35,494 nt of DNA from Deltaproteobacteria bacterium (lineage in GTDB: Bacteria > Desulfobacterota > Binatia > Binatales > Binataceae), in the NCBI GenBank assembly GCA_021799495.1, contig JAJZAI010000038.1, positions 1-35,494 of the forward strand, given 5' to 3'. The translations under genes were made by a program, and so were the position numbers. Positions 15,974-24,778 of this stretch are shown here, piece after piece. Position 1 is the first letter of the stretch. Every line of letters begins with the position of its first letter. Under the pieces are notes generated by a model, which was not told where the DNA came from, searched no databases, and was given only the letters and a program-made list of their open reading frames with translations.

Positions 15974-17140
15974 CTAAAGCTTGGCGGGAGGATAATAGGG
16001 CCGATCGCCGAGCGCCTGCACGGCGGTCCAGAAATCGGGGCCTGAGGCCTTGCCGGCCTCCTCGATTTCCCAACTCTGCCGCGCGATCGCCCAACTATCT
16101 GGCCGCAGCCGGCGCGCCTCGCCAAGATATTGCAGCGCGTCCTCGCGATGCCCTTGCGCGAACAGGTACTGGCCCAGCCTGAATAGCGTATTGGCGCGGG
16201 CGTCCTGTTCGCTCAAACCCGCGACGCGGCCGCGCGCCTCATTATCGGGCAGAGCGTAAGCGCTTTTCCCGCCGTTGATCACCCAGTCGCGGATGGCGTC
16301 GAAATACGATGTCCGCGCCGCTTTGGCTTGCGCGGCGGCGTCGGGCGGAATCGAGAAATCGGCCAGATTCAGCTTGCGAAACGCGTCGCACGCGCCCGCC
16401 GATTCCGCCGGACGAACGATATGTCCCCGCTCGTCGATCCAGACCGCCATCGGCACGTTGACGATATTGTAAAGCTCGGCGACGACGTGCTTCTCGTCGA
16501 TGAGGCATGGATAGGTTGGCGCGCTGGCGGCGGCGCGCTCGCGTTCGCCCCATCCCATCAATTCGAGCATCGGCGGCGGCGGCGGCTCGGTCGCGCGAAT
16601 CCATTGGCGCACCGCATCCGCGCCGCATGAATCGAGCGCGATCGCGATGACCATGAAATTCCGGTCCTTCAGTTCCTGGTAGAGGCCCTGCCACACGGGC
16701 AGGTCAAAGCGGCATCCTCACCATGACGCCCAGGCCATCAGAATGCGTTTCATGCCGCGATAGCCGGCGAGCGAATGCATCCGGCCGTCCAGATCGGGCA
16801 GCGTGAAATCGGGCGCGTCGAGCGAACGGAGCGCCTGATTGCGCGCGGCGGGCGCTTCGCCGAACGCCCATACGCCGTGGCGATCGTCGTGCGCGATCGG
16901 ATTGCCGAGCAGGCGCGCGAACGCGGCCAGATTGAAGCGGCGGCCGCCGTCGCGCACGAACTCGGCGTCGCGTCCGGGCGGGATTGGCACGCATCGTTCG
17001 CCAAGGCAGGCGCCCTCTGACTTCAACTCCCATCCGGTCGCGGCGCGCAGGTCGCCAAGCCCGAGCCACAGATCGTCGCCCTCGCCACGCGCATCCGCCG
17101 CCGAATATTCGCCGCGCTCGTACAGTATCGTGACGCTCAT
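15974..17140 (-). CDS. Thioredoxin-fold selenoprotein candidate (in-frame TGA as Sec) with C-terminal TPR-like region
   Basis: 388 aa if TGA at 16720-16718 is read as selenocysteine (residue 141). ATG 17140 has GGAG 6 nt upstream. Both sides of the TGA are in one frame and make one redoxin domain: [21 protein letters not shown], then [25 protein letters not shown], then [17 protein letters not shown] and [32 protein letters not shown]. In TlpA/ResA/AhpC-type proteins WASW is followed directly by the catalytic Cys, which is exactly where the TGA falls, giving a U-G-C redox motif. A SECIS-like hairpin follows. The C-terminus ([29 protein letters not shown]) is TPR-like. No signal peptide is obvious. 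It is divergent from a YyaL gene. A plain nonsense mutation is the alternative. Confidence 0.85.
16687..16720 (-). promoter_or_regulatory. Bacterial SECIS-like element with its UGA
   Basis: In mRNA sense, UGA is followed by 14 nt, then a 6-bp stem CCUGCC/GGCAGG closing a 5-nt loop CGUGU. The loop starts 21 nt after the UGA, and G is its second base. That fits the known bacterial SECIS rules: a short loop with G in the first two positions, an upper stem of at least 4 bp, and loop distance of about 16-37 nt. SelB would bind here. Confidence 0.75.
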
Positions 17141-17345
17141 TGATCGCTCCGTCCAGACAAGTATGAAGTTGTTCCCGATTATCATTAGCTTCGGCAATTC
17201 GACCGAGGCAAGGCCTATTTTTTCGAGCGGCGCGGATTGCCGCCGGGACGGGTACGATGGCGCCGGAGAAACCCGGATGTTAGCCTCGATTCCGTCAATT
17301 CCGCGCAACGGCCAACGAAGCGCCCCGAACCGACAGCCGGCAACG

Positions 17346-19430
17346 ATGAGCGATCACGCCAAATCCGCAAGTTCCGACCGCAAGCCCAACCGCCTGATCA
17401 ACGAACAAAGCCCGTACCTCCGCCAGCACGCATACAATCCCGTCGATTGGCATCCGTGGAGCGACGAGGCGCTCGCGCGGGCGCGCCGGGAGGACAAGCC
17501 GATCCTGCTCTCGATCGGATATTCCGCATGCCACTGGTGCCATGTGATGGAGCGCGAATCGTTCGAGAACGAGGCGATCGCGCGGCTGATGAACGAACGG
17601 TTCATCCCGATCAAGGTGGATCGCGAAGAACGGCCAGACCTCGACCAAATCTATATGGACGCCGTGCAGCTTCTCACCGGCCGCGGCGGATGGCCGCTTA
17701 CGATGTTCCTGACGCCGGACGGCAAGCCGTTTTACGGCGGCACCTATTTTCCGCCTGTCGACAGGCACGGCTTGCCCGCATTTCCGCGCGTGCTCGCCGC
17801 GATCGCGCAAGCGTGGAGCGAGAAGCGCGATGACGTGAACCAGAACGTCGCGCGGATCGCGGCGGCGATGAACGCGCTTGGCGGCGAGAATCTGGCCGGT
17901 GGCGAACCTGCAGCCGATTTGCCCTTGCGCGGCGCGCATGAGCTGGCGCGCCACTACGACAGCGCCCACGGCGGGATTGGCGGCGCGCCCAAATTTCCCA
18001 ACACATTCATCTTTTCGCTGTTCCTGCGGATGTACGACGCCGACGGCGATCCGAGCTTCGCCGACATGACGCGCGACACTTTGACGCGGATGGCGAAAGG
18101 CGGGATTTACGACCAGCTCGGCGGCGGGTTCCATCGCTACAGCGTCGATGAGCGCTGGCTGACGCCGCATTTCGAAAAAATGCTGTACGACAACGCGCTG
18201 CTCGCGCGGCTCTATCTTGACGCGGGGCGCGCCCTAAACGAGCCCGATTTGATTCGCGTCGCGCGCGAGATCCTCGACTACGTGATGCGCGAGATGACCA
18301 GCCCGGAAGGCGGATTCTATTCGTCGCAGGACGCCGACAGCGAAGGCGAGGAAGGCAAATTTTTCATCTGGACGCCTGACGAATTCCGTTCCGCGCTCGG
18401 CGGCGAGCTGGCGGCGATCGCGCAGCGATGGTTCGACGTGAGCGAGGAGGGGAATTTCGAAGGCCGCAATATCCTGCATCGCACCATCCCGATCGCCGAC
18501 GCCGCGCGCCTGTTCGGCAAATCCGCAGACGCGGCCGCGGCCGCGATCGCCGAAATACGCGCCCGCCTGTTCGCCGCCCGCGAGTCGAGGGTTCGTCCGG
18601 GCCGCGACGACAAAATTCTCGCGGCGTGGAACGGCATGATGATCGGGGCCTTCGCGGAAGGCTATCGCGCGACCGGCGAAGCGCGTTATCTGCAAGCCGC
18701 ACTGCAAGCGATCGACTTCGTGATGAAGCGTATGTGGGACGGACGGCGCCTGAAGCGGTCTTACAAAGACGGCGTCGCGCGCTTCAACGCATATCTCGAA
18801 GATTACGCGCTGATGGCCGGCGCGCTGATCGACGTTTACGAGGCGACCCTGGACCGCCGCCATATCGAAGCGGCGCGCACGCTTGCGAACACGATCGTCG
18901 AGCATTTTTCCGACCCCGAGCAGGGGGGATTCTTTTTTACGTCGGACGATCACGAGGAGTTGATCGCGCGGACCAGGCCGGCCTTCGATGGCTCGACTCC
19001 GTCGGGCAACAGCGCGGCGGCGATGGCGCTGCTGCGGCTGGATTCTTATCTGGACGATTCGCGTTACGCCGAAGCGGCCGCGCGCGCCCTGCGATCGTTC
19101 GCGGGCGCGATGGAAAAGCAGCCGTTCGCTTTCGCGCATATGCTCGAGGCGCTGGATCGATATCATCGCGGCGCGACCGAGGTTGTGTTGGCCGGCGACC
19201 CGGCATGCGCGGAATTCGCGGAATGGCGCGACCGTCTGGGCCTGCTGTACGCGCCGAACCTCGCCTTACACGCGGCTGGCGCGAATCCAGACGGCGAAAA
19301 CTTTCTGCCCGAAGCGGCGCGCGGCAAGCGCGCGATCGACGGCCGGATCACCGCGTACGTATGCCGGAATCGAACCTGCTCGGCGCCCATAACTTCATTC
19401 GAAGAATTCGTCCGCGCCATCGCGGGATAA
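17346..19430 (+). CDS. DUF255/YyaL-family thioredoxin-domain protein
   Basis: 694 aa from ATG 17346; the frame is open further upstream across the divergent promoter region, but the family N-terminus ([24 protein letters not shown]) sits just after this ATG. The thioredoxin-like domain has [13 protein letters not shown] with a CxxC and [15 protein letters not shown]. The remainder is a six-hairpin glycosidase-like all-alpha domain ([48 protein letters not shown]). The C-terminus has [16 protein letters not shown], a typical ending. Homologues include mammalian SPATA20. The biochemical role is not settled: a redox-linked sugar epimerase/glycosidase has been suggested. It shares a 205-nt divergent intergenic region with the selenoprotein gene. 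Confidence 0.96.
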   Translation: MSDHAKSASSDRKPNRLINEQSPYLRQHAYNPVDWHPWSDEALARARREDKPILLSIGYSACHWCHVMERESFENEAIARLMNERFIPIKVDREERPDLDQIYMDAVQLLTGRGGWPLTMFLTPDGKPFYGGTYFPPVDRHGLPAFPRVLAAIAQAWSEKRDDVNQNVARIAAAMNALGGENLAGGEPAADLPLRGAHELARHYDSAHGGIGGAPKFPNTFIFSLFLRMYDADGDPSFADMTRDTLTRMAKGGIYDQLGGGFHRYSVDERWLTPHFEKMLYDNALLARLYLDAGRALNEPDLIRVAREILDYVMREMTSPEGGFYSSQDADSEGEEGKFFIWTPDEFRSALGGELAAIAQRWFDVSEEGNFEGRNILHRTIPIADAARLFGKSADAAAAAIAEIRARLFAARESRVRPGRDDKILAAWNGMMIGAFAEGYRATGEARYLQAALQAIDFVMKRMWDGRRLKRSYKDGVARFNAYLEDYALMAGALIDVYEATLDRRHIEAARTLANTIVEHFSDPEQGGFFFTSDDHEELIARTRPAFDGSTPSGNSAAAMALLRLDSYLDDSRYAEAAARALRSFAGAMEKQPFAFAHMLEALDRYHRGATEVVLAGDPACAEFAEWRDRLGLLYAPNLALHAAGANPDGENFLPEAARGKRAIDGRITAYVCRNRTCSAPITSFEEFVRAIAG

Positions 19431-19468
19431 GACGGCGGTTTTTTCGAGCATTGGGCGATGGACGCGCG

Positions 19469-20398
19469 ATGACGATCCTGAAGGCTGAAGCGGCGGATTT
19501 CGATCAGGCGTTCGAGCCGATCGCGATAAACCGCGCCCCGCGAGTTCAGGACCGGACGATCAGAGTGGTCGTTTTCAATGCGCGCCTGAGCGTTCGCGCC
19601 GACGGAATCCTGAGTTGCATCCGCCGTCCGCCGCTGAGCCGGGCTGACGTAATTCTGCTGTGCGAGGCCGCCTGGAGAATCGACGGCGCGGGAAGCCGCG
19701 GGCTCGCGTCGAAGATCGCGGACGCGCTTCGGATGAGCTTCGTTTACGTTCCGGAATTCATCCGCCGCCAACCGCATCACGCCGGATGGTCCATCGGCAA
19801 CGCGATCGTCTGCGCGCAGCCGCTCGGGGAGATTCGCGACGTCGTTCTGCCCAGCTACAAATCGAACTGGCGGCGCGTCCCGTTGCACGGGGCGCCGCGC
19901 GGAATCGCCGCGACGGCGTCCTTCGGCGGACGCAAGCTCACGATCGGCGTGGCGCATCTCAACAGCCGCTGCGGCCCCGAATTGCGCGCGCGACAGATGG
20001 CGGTTTACATGGACGGCGTAGGCGGGGGAGAACCCGCAATTATCGGCGGCGACTGGAACACGACCACCGTGGCGCTCCCGGCGCGGCGATCGTTGGCCGG
20101 CGTGGCGGCGCGGATGGCGCTCCAGCCGCTGCGGTTCCGTTATCCGCAAGCCTACGAACCGCTCTTCGACGAAATCGCCCGGCGCGGTTTCGCGACCGAG
20201 GGCGCGAATCGCGCTGGCGCTCCGACCTTCACATTTTCACGCGCGCTCCCGCGGCTGATGCGGCCCAAGCTCGACTGGATCGCGGCGCGCGGCCTCTCTC
20301 CGGTGGAGCGCAGCGCCGCGGTGATTCCCGCGCGGCCGGCATGGCGCTTCGGCCGCGTTTCGGATCATGATTTCGTGATCTGCGATTTCTCCGTCTGA
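19469..20398 (+). CDS. Endonuclease/exonuclease/phosphatase (EEP) superfamily hydrolase
   Basis: 309 aa from ATG 19469, 38 nt after the YyaL stop. EEP motifs are readable in order: RVVVFNARL, VILLCEAAWR with the metal-binding Glu, IIGGDWNTTT with catalytic Asp and Asn, and VSDHDFVICDF with the Asp-His pair. No signal peptide is seen. These enzymes hydrolyse phosphodiester bonds in nucleic acids or phospholipids; the substrate cannot be told from sequence. The first 30 residues are not part of the domain. Cotranscription with the YyaL gene is likely from the short gap. Confidence 0.88.
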   Translation: MTILKAEAADFDQAFEPIAINRAPRVQDRTIRVVVFNARLSVRADGILSCIRRPPLSRADVILLCEAAWRIDGAGSRGLASKIADALRMSFVYVPEFIRRQPHHAGWSIGNAIVCAQPLGEIRDVVLPSYKSNWRRVPLHGAPRGIAATASFGGRKLTIGVAHLNSRCGPELRARQMAVYMDGVGGGEPAIIGGDWNTTTVALPARRSLAGVAARMALQPLRFRYPQAYEPLFDEIARRGFATEGANRAGAPTFTFSRALPRLMRPKLDWIAARGLSPVERSAAVIPARPAWRFGRVSDHDFVICDFSV

Positions 20399-20641
20399 TT
20401 CCGCGCGCCCTTCGCGCCGCCTGGCCGCACGCGGGATGCGCGGACGCGGCGCGCACGAATCAGCGTCGTCCCGCCGCGCGCGCTTGACGATCAGAATCAA
20501 ACAGCAAGATTCAAATAGGTAAAATTTCGATAAAAACCTGGTAATTCCCCGGCGCGATTTAGGGAACATTCAGGTTCTGCGATCTCCGCGCCCCGAATAG
20601 GCTCCGACAAGCCGCTTCGCGAGGGAGGATTCGGGAGCCTT
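20399..20641 (+). other. Gene-free leader before the thaumatin-like gene
   Basis: The middle (20484-20565) is clearly more AT-rich than its surroundings. TTGACG at 20484-20489 and TAAAAT at 20520-20525 look promoter-like but are spaced too far apart (30 nt) to be one element. A ribosome site GGGAG lies 5 nt before ATG 20642. Nothing else is recognised. Confidence 0.3.
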
Positions 20642-22387
20642 ATGCCGCACGCACGCTTGGAGAGACGCGCATCCGCTTCATTGCCCGCTCTATTCCATGA
20701 TGGTTCGTTCTCCCGGCGCATCCGGAACAAATTCGGACGGAGCGCAGCGCCGCCGCGGATCGCGGCATGCATTTTCGCCGCGATGCTCGCGCTTGCGGGA
20801 TGCGGCGGCGATCGCGGATCGGGCGGCGGTTCCGCGCCCACCAACAGTCCCACGGTCACGCAAACGCCCACTCCGTCACCCACGCCGACGCCAATCGCGT
20901 GCAATAGCGGCAGCTCTTTTGCGATCGTCAACGACAACTCCTATCCAGTCTGGCTTGCCGAGAGTTACCAGGGCGCGTCGAATACGGTCGTCGAACCACC
21001 CAGTAATAATTGGCAGATCGCCGCCAAGTCCAATGTCGAGCTTTGCATGCCTTCCGGCTGGAGCGGACGGTTCTGGCCGCGCACGGAATGCGATTTCTCC
21101 GGCACGTTCAGCAATGATAGCGGCTATCAAAGTTGCTCCACCAGCGCGGATTGCACCGTTAACAACTAGCCGACGAATCCGCATATCTGTTACGGCGGGA
21201 AATGCATGCTCACCTGCAATACTGGCGACACTCCATTCTGCCAGGGAAGCACCGGGCTCAACAACAACGCCGCCATTTGCGCACCAGTGACCCAATCCTC
21301 CACGTCGCCAACGCCGGAGGTCTGCACTTTTCCGACCGGCACGGTCTGCAAGACCGGCGATTGCCAGGGACTCTATCAATGCTATGGAACGTGGGACGGA
21401 ACGAATACCGCATTGGTCAGCGCGGCCGCTCCGGTATCGCTGTTCGAAGCGACATTCACTGGAACGTCAACGGTCAATTACGATACCAGCCAGGTCAACG
21501 GTTACAATACCCAGATCAGCGCTGAGCCTTCCGTTGCCGCGTCCGGCGCGACTTGTTATGCGCCGTCATGTCTGAACGATCTCAATTCGAGCTGCCCTTC
21601 CAATCTGGAAGATACTGAACCGCCGACATCGACGCCGTCGTCGATTCCGTGCGGCGGCGGCACGTATTGCCAAAGCGGCGAATGCGTCAGCGGAACCTGC
21701 GTAATCGGCTGCTGGCAGCCGGGCGATCTGTGCGCTCAGAATCCCAGCGCGCCAGGGTTGAATTGCAGCGGTACGCTGCCCAGCGGCGCAACTTATGACG
21801 ATATGTATCTTGCCAAAGATACCGGTTCCGGCGTCGCGATGAGTTCTGGGAATCAGGGCGACGCCACGTGCTGGGGAGACGTCGATTGCCCGCCCGGCGA
21901 GACCTGCGAAATGGCCGGACAGGCCGGAATACCGAGCAATTTTCCCGCTGGCGTGGGCGTATGTGGAACCAAAGGCTCATATGCCTCGCAAGTAAACTGT
22001 AGTACCCAGGCGGACGTCGGCAAAGGATGTGGCGGTTATTCCGGCGACGGTTATCCAAGCGCGTTAGGCTACGTCTGTATCAGCACCGGTACCGGAAGCT
22101 CCGATGTGGCTTGCGTTCCCGCCTACAACCCGCCGGTTTCCGGCCTCGGCAGTTCAGAAAGCGCATCAGGACAGCCCGACCTGCTCACCGGAGTCGGATC
22201 GTTCATCAATCCCGAGTGGCTCGAAGCCGCGACTCAGGCGGGCGGCGGCACGACGCCGTATTATGAGGCCTATGCGGCCGCCTGCCCGCATCATTACGGC
22301 TTTTCGTACGATGACATCGCAGGCGATTTCCAATGCTTCGCCAGCGGCTCGAACAGCGTCAACTTCACCGTCACGTTCGGGCCGTGA
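20642..22387 (+). CDS. Thaumatin-like lipoprotein gene interrupted by an in-frame TAG
   Basis: 581 codons from ATG 20642, with TAG at 21167-21169 (codon 176). Both sides are in the same frame and belong to one thaumatin-family domain. Before it: FAIVNDNSYPVW and SGWSGRFWPRTECDF. After it: VCKTGDCQGLYQC, VNGYNTQISAEPS, CLNDLNSSCPSNL and, at the end, CPHHYGFSYDDIAGDFQC. The signal peptide is lipoprotein type with lipobox LAGC (Cys54), followed by a Pro/Thr-rich linker. Two cysteine-rich insertions (CSTSADC..CYGGKC near the TAG, and CWGDVDCPPGETC) split the domain. Thaumatin-like proteins are best known from plants and fungi, as glucan-binding or membrane-permeabilising proteins. Either the gene is freshly inactivated or the amber codon is read through; base quality should be considered. 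Translation stopping at TAG would give a 175-aa fragment. Confidence 0.75.
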
Positions 22388-22504
22388 GCCGCATGGGGGC
22401 TGCGCGCAAGATGCGCGCAGCTCTCCGCATCGCGCTACGCGCCTCAATTCCGCGATTTCGTGCGGCGAACAAATTTTGCCGCATGAAATTTTCCCGGCCG
22501 CATT

Positions 22505-23617
22505 TTACGACAGGGCGTCGCCGCCGCGGCCAATTCCATTGAAGCCGTCCGCGCGCGTCATCGCCGCTTCCGCGCGCATTCTTGGAAGACAATGCGGATA
22601 CTGCCGCTGGATAAAGGCGATGAGCCGCTCCCGCACGGCGCAACGCAGATTCCACAGTTTTCCGGAATCGCTCGCGCTCACCAACGCCCGCAATTCAAGC
22701 GCGCGATCCGTCGCATGCGTCACTTGCAGCACACAGACATGGCCGTCCCAATCGGGCAATGTCTTTACAATGCGCGCCAGTTCGCTCCGTACCTCGTCCA
22801 CCGGCACGGAATAATCGGCGTAAACATGCGCGGAGCCCATCAGATTCGCCGAATTCCGCGTCCAGTTCTGAAAGGGATGCGAAATAAAATACGATAAAGG
22901 CAACACCAGCCGCCGCAAATCCCAGATCCGGACGACGACGTACGTAGTCGTTATCTCCTCGATCCAGCCCCATTCATTTTCCACGATCACCACGTCCTCG
23001 ATCCGGATCGGTTGCGTAATCGCGAGCTGAAACCCGGCGACCAGGTTCTCGATGGTCGGGCGCGCCGCCAGTCCGACCGCAAGCCCCGCGATTCCCGCGG
23101 AAGCCAGAACGCTTCCGCCCAGTTCTCGGCCCCATCTGAACGACATCAGGGCCACGCCGCACGCCAACACGGAAATTACCGCTAGAAGAATGCGGCGCAG
23201 CAGCCGGATTTGAGTGACTATACGCCGCGTTTTGAAGTCGTCGCCGCCTAACGCTTCGTAATGAATAACCAGACTCTCCGAAAGAACGAACGCCAGCTTT
23301 ATTGCAAGCCACGCTATCGCGATTATTTCCAGCAGGCCGAGCAGATGGCTCACTGGCGCGGCGAATGCGCCGGAAAGATGGAGCGCGGACGTGGCAATAT
23401 CAATTGCATATATCGGCAAAGCGAATCGTAGCGGAGCCCTGCATTCTCTGAATACCAATTGCGCGCGATCGCCCGGATTTTTGTCGATTTTTCCGTATAA
23501 AAAGAAAATCAGCCGATACGCCAGCAAGCCGCAGAAGACCGCGGCCAGCAACCAGGCGAGCGGGACAATCACGCCATGCCATTGCGAAATGAAAGGTCCA
23601 ATACTTGATTTCGGCAT
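22505..23617 (-). CDS. MscS-family mechanosensitive channel
   Basis: 370 aa from ATG 23617; AGGAGG lies 13-18 nt upstream, a longer spacing than usual. It has about five hydrophobic segments in the first 200 residues. Then comes the MscS pore-lining helix and beta domain: SVLASAGIAGLAVGLAARPTIENLVAGFQLAITQPIRIEDVVIVENEWGWIEEIT is split by the usual GLA/G-rich TM3. Downstream VVRIWDLRRLVLPLSYFISHPFQNWTR is typical. These channels release solutes during osmotic downshift at the inner membrane. The extra N-terminal helices make it longer than E. coli MscS, closer to YbdG-type proteins. It is convergent with the thaumatin-like gene, with 117 nt between them holding nothing recognisable. Confidence 0.94.
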   Translation of the reverse strand: MPKSSIGPFISQWHGVIVPLAWLLAAVFCGLLAYRLIFFLYGKIDKNPGDRAQLVFRECRAPLRFALPIYAIDIATSALHLSGAFAAPVSHLLGLLEIIAIAWLAIKLAFVLSESLVIHYEALGGDDFKTRRIVTQIRLLRRILLAVISVLACGVALMSFRWGRELGGSVLASAGIAGLAVGLAARPTIENLVAGFQLAITQPIRIEDVVIVENEWGWIEEITTTYVVVRIWDLRRLVLPLSYFISHPFQNWTRNSANLMGSAHVYADYSVPVDEVRSELARIVKTLPDWDGHVCVLQVTHATDRALELRALVSASDSGKLWNLRCAVRERLIAFIQRQYPHCLPRMRAEAAMTRADGFNGIGRGGDALS

Positions 23618-23749
23618 AGGTTTGCTTTCACCTCCTTGCAGCGATGCGGAAAGATTAATGCGCCGAGGGTTAATGCGTCATCGATATTCTGCTAAAATGG
23701 AAAAGTTCCCGCGATTCAGCCGGCGCTTCTCCAGCGCCGCGGAATGAAC

Positions 23750-23775
23750 GCCGGCGGCGCGCTGAAGCCGCCGGC
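23750..23775. repeat. 9-bp perfect hairpin in the intergenic region
   Basis: GCCGGCGGC and GCCGCCGGC are separated by 8 nt, between the divergent MscS and lipoprotein genes. A GCTGAAGCCG direct repeat (23761-23770 and 23792-23801) overlaps it. There is no T-tract. Confidence 0.4.
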
Positions 23776-23849
23776 ATCGGAATCAATAGTGGCTGAAGCC
23801 GATTTTGATCGGCGTGACCTATTTTTGCATATCTCCGAGGATTGAAAAA

Positions 23850-24392
23850 ATGCGCAAGAATTTTTTAGTTTCGCTCGCCTGCGTCACGCTCTTTAGCGGA
23901 TGCGCATTACTCGCGGCGCCTGGAATCGAAGAAGCCGGCTCGATCGCGGGCGTAGCCGTTCCGGGAGTATCCGGCGCGTTCGGTACTGAATCCACCGTGT
24001 CTGTGAATGATTCGTGGATTCATGCGAATGATGTCCAGGCTAAATATTCGCAGGCCGAACTTGCCAGCCTCAAGACCCAGCAAGTTAATAATGATCGATC
24101 ACGCGCCGCGACCGTTGGCATGCTCGAGAGCCTTTCAAAATCGGATGACGACCCGGAAATCGCGGATTTAGCCATGTGGGTCAAGCAGGGCGGCGACCCG
24201 CAATATGCCTTGGGCGCCGCGCTGGCGCGCGACAAAACGGATGCGTCGCGCGCGGCCGCCGTACGCATCCTCGAAAATATCTCCCAGCGCGGCGATGATC
24301 CGACAATATACGAACTGGCGCAGTGGGTTCGCGAAGGCGGCAACGAACAGTTCGCGCTGAATTATGCGTTCACCCATGAACCGCGCCAATAG
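23850..24392 (+). CDS. Small lipoprotein with a tandem helical repeat
   Basis: 180 aa from ATG 23850, with GAGG 10 nt upstream; the frame extends upstream without support. The signal peptide MRKNFLVSLACVTLFSGC ends in a lipobox (Cys18). After a 60-residue linker there are two tandem copies of a roughly 45-residue unit. The first is RAATVGMLESLSKSDDDPEI..LAMWVKQGGDPQYALGAALA. The second is RAAAVRILENISQRGDDPTI..LAQWVREGGNEQFALNYAFT. The units look like paired helices of the HEAT/TPR type, suggesting protein binding at the membrane. No known family is recognised and the function is unknown. Confidence 0.75.
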   Translation: MRKNFLVSLACVTLFSGCALLAAPGIEEAGSIAGVAVPGVSGAFGTESTVSVNDSWIHANDVQAKYSQAELASLKTQQVNNDRSRAATVGMLESLSKSDDDPEIADLAMWVKQGGDPQYALGAALARDKTDASRAAAVRILENISQRGDDPTIYELAQWVREGGNEQFALNYAFTHEPRQ

Positions 24393-24778
24393 ACTATTCA
24401 TGCGCAGGCCGGGGCTGACCGGTTAAATTTGCGCCGCGGTACTCTATCGCGCCTTGCGGCGGCCCGCGCGGCGATCGATTTCGACTTTTCGCGCCACAGC
24501 GCGCGATGGATTGAGAATCCATCCCTTGCGCATCCAGACGGCTCCAGCCTGCGGCTGAAGCCTGATTGTCCATAGGCGCCCGCTAAGTAAGCTCTGCAAA
24601 AGGTCCATCCCGTCATTCTGAGCGGAGCGAAGAATCCCGGGATTCTTCACTCCGCACGCTCCGTTCAGAATGACAACCTGGCTTGTGCGGAGCTTCCCTA
24701 AGTGTTTCCCAATCATTCACGCATCTGAAATGCTGGTTTACGACCAAGCCTTTTTCCGGATGTCGAACGCGGCCGCGG
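24393..24778. other. Gene-free stretch holding two hairpin repeats
   Basis: No supported gene. It contains a 10-bp near-perfect hairpin at 24540-24562 (GGCTCCAGCC / GGCTGAAGCC) and repeat copy 2 at 24586-24703. Open frames here run into the repeats and do not resemble proteins. Confidence 0.6.
24586..24703. repeat. Dispersed large-hairpin repeat, copy 2
   Basis: The outer arms are AAGCTCTGCA (24589-24598) against TGTGCGGAGCTT (24684-24695). The inner arms are GTCATTCTGA (24612-24621) and TCAGAATGAC (24665-24674), a perfect match. The palindrome GAATCCCGGGATTC is at 24632-24645. It is the most symmetric copy in the window and closely matches copy 1. Confidence 0.88.

Noticed and set aside
15974-16696. 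Separate 240-aa gene starting at GTG
   Set aside because: It lacks a domain start and lies in the same frame as the upstream half of the redoxin; better explained by Sec decoding.
16839-17345. Plus-strand extension of the YyaL frame across the selenoprotein's 5' part
   Set aside because: It is antisense to the redoxin gene and the intergenic region; the family N-terminus begins after ATG 17346.
18428-19468. N-terminal extension of the EEP hydrolase frame
   Set aside because: It overlaps most of the YyaL 3' half in another phase and is Arg-rich; ATG 19469 is in the proper gap.
24683-24778. Earlier start for the PRPP-synthetase-like gene
   Set aside because: This start lies inside repeat copy 2 and the added residues resemble no family member.
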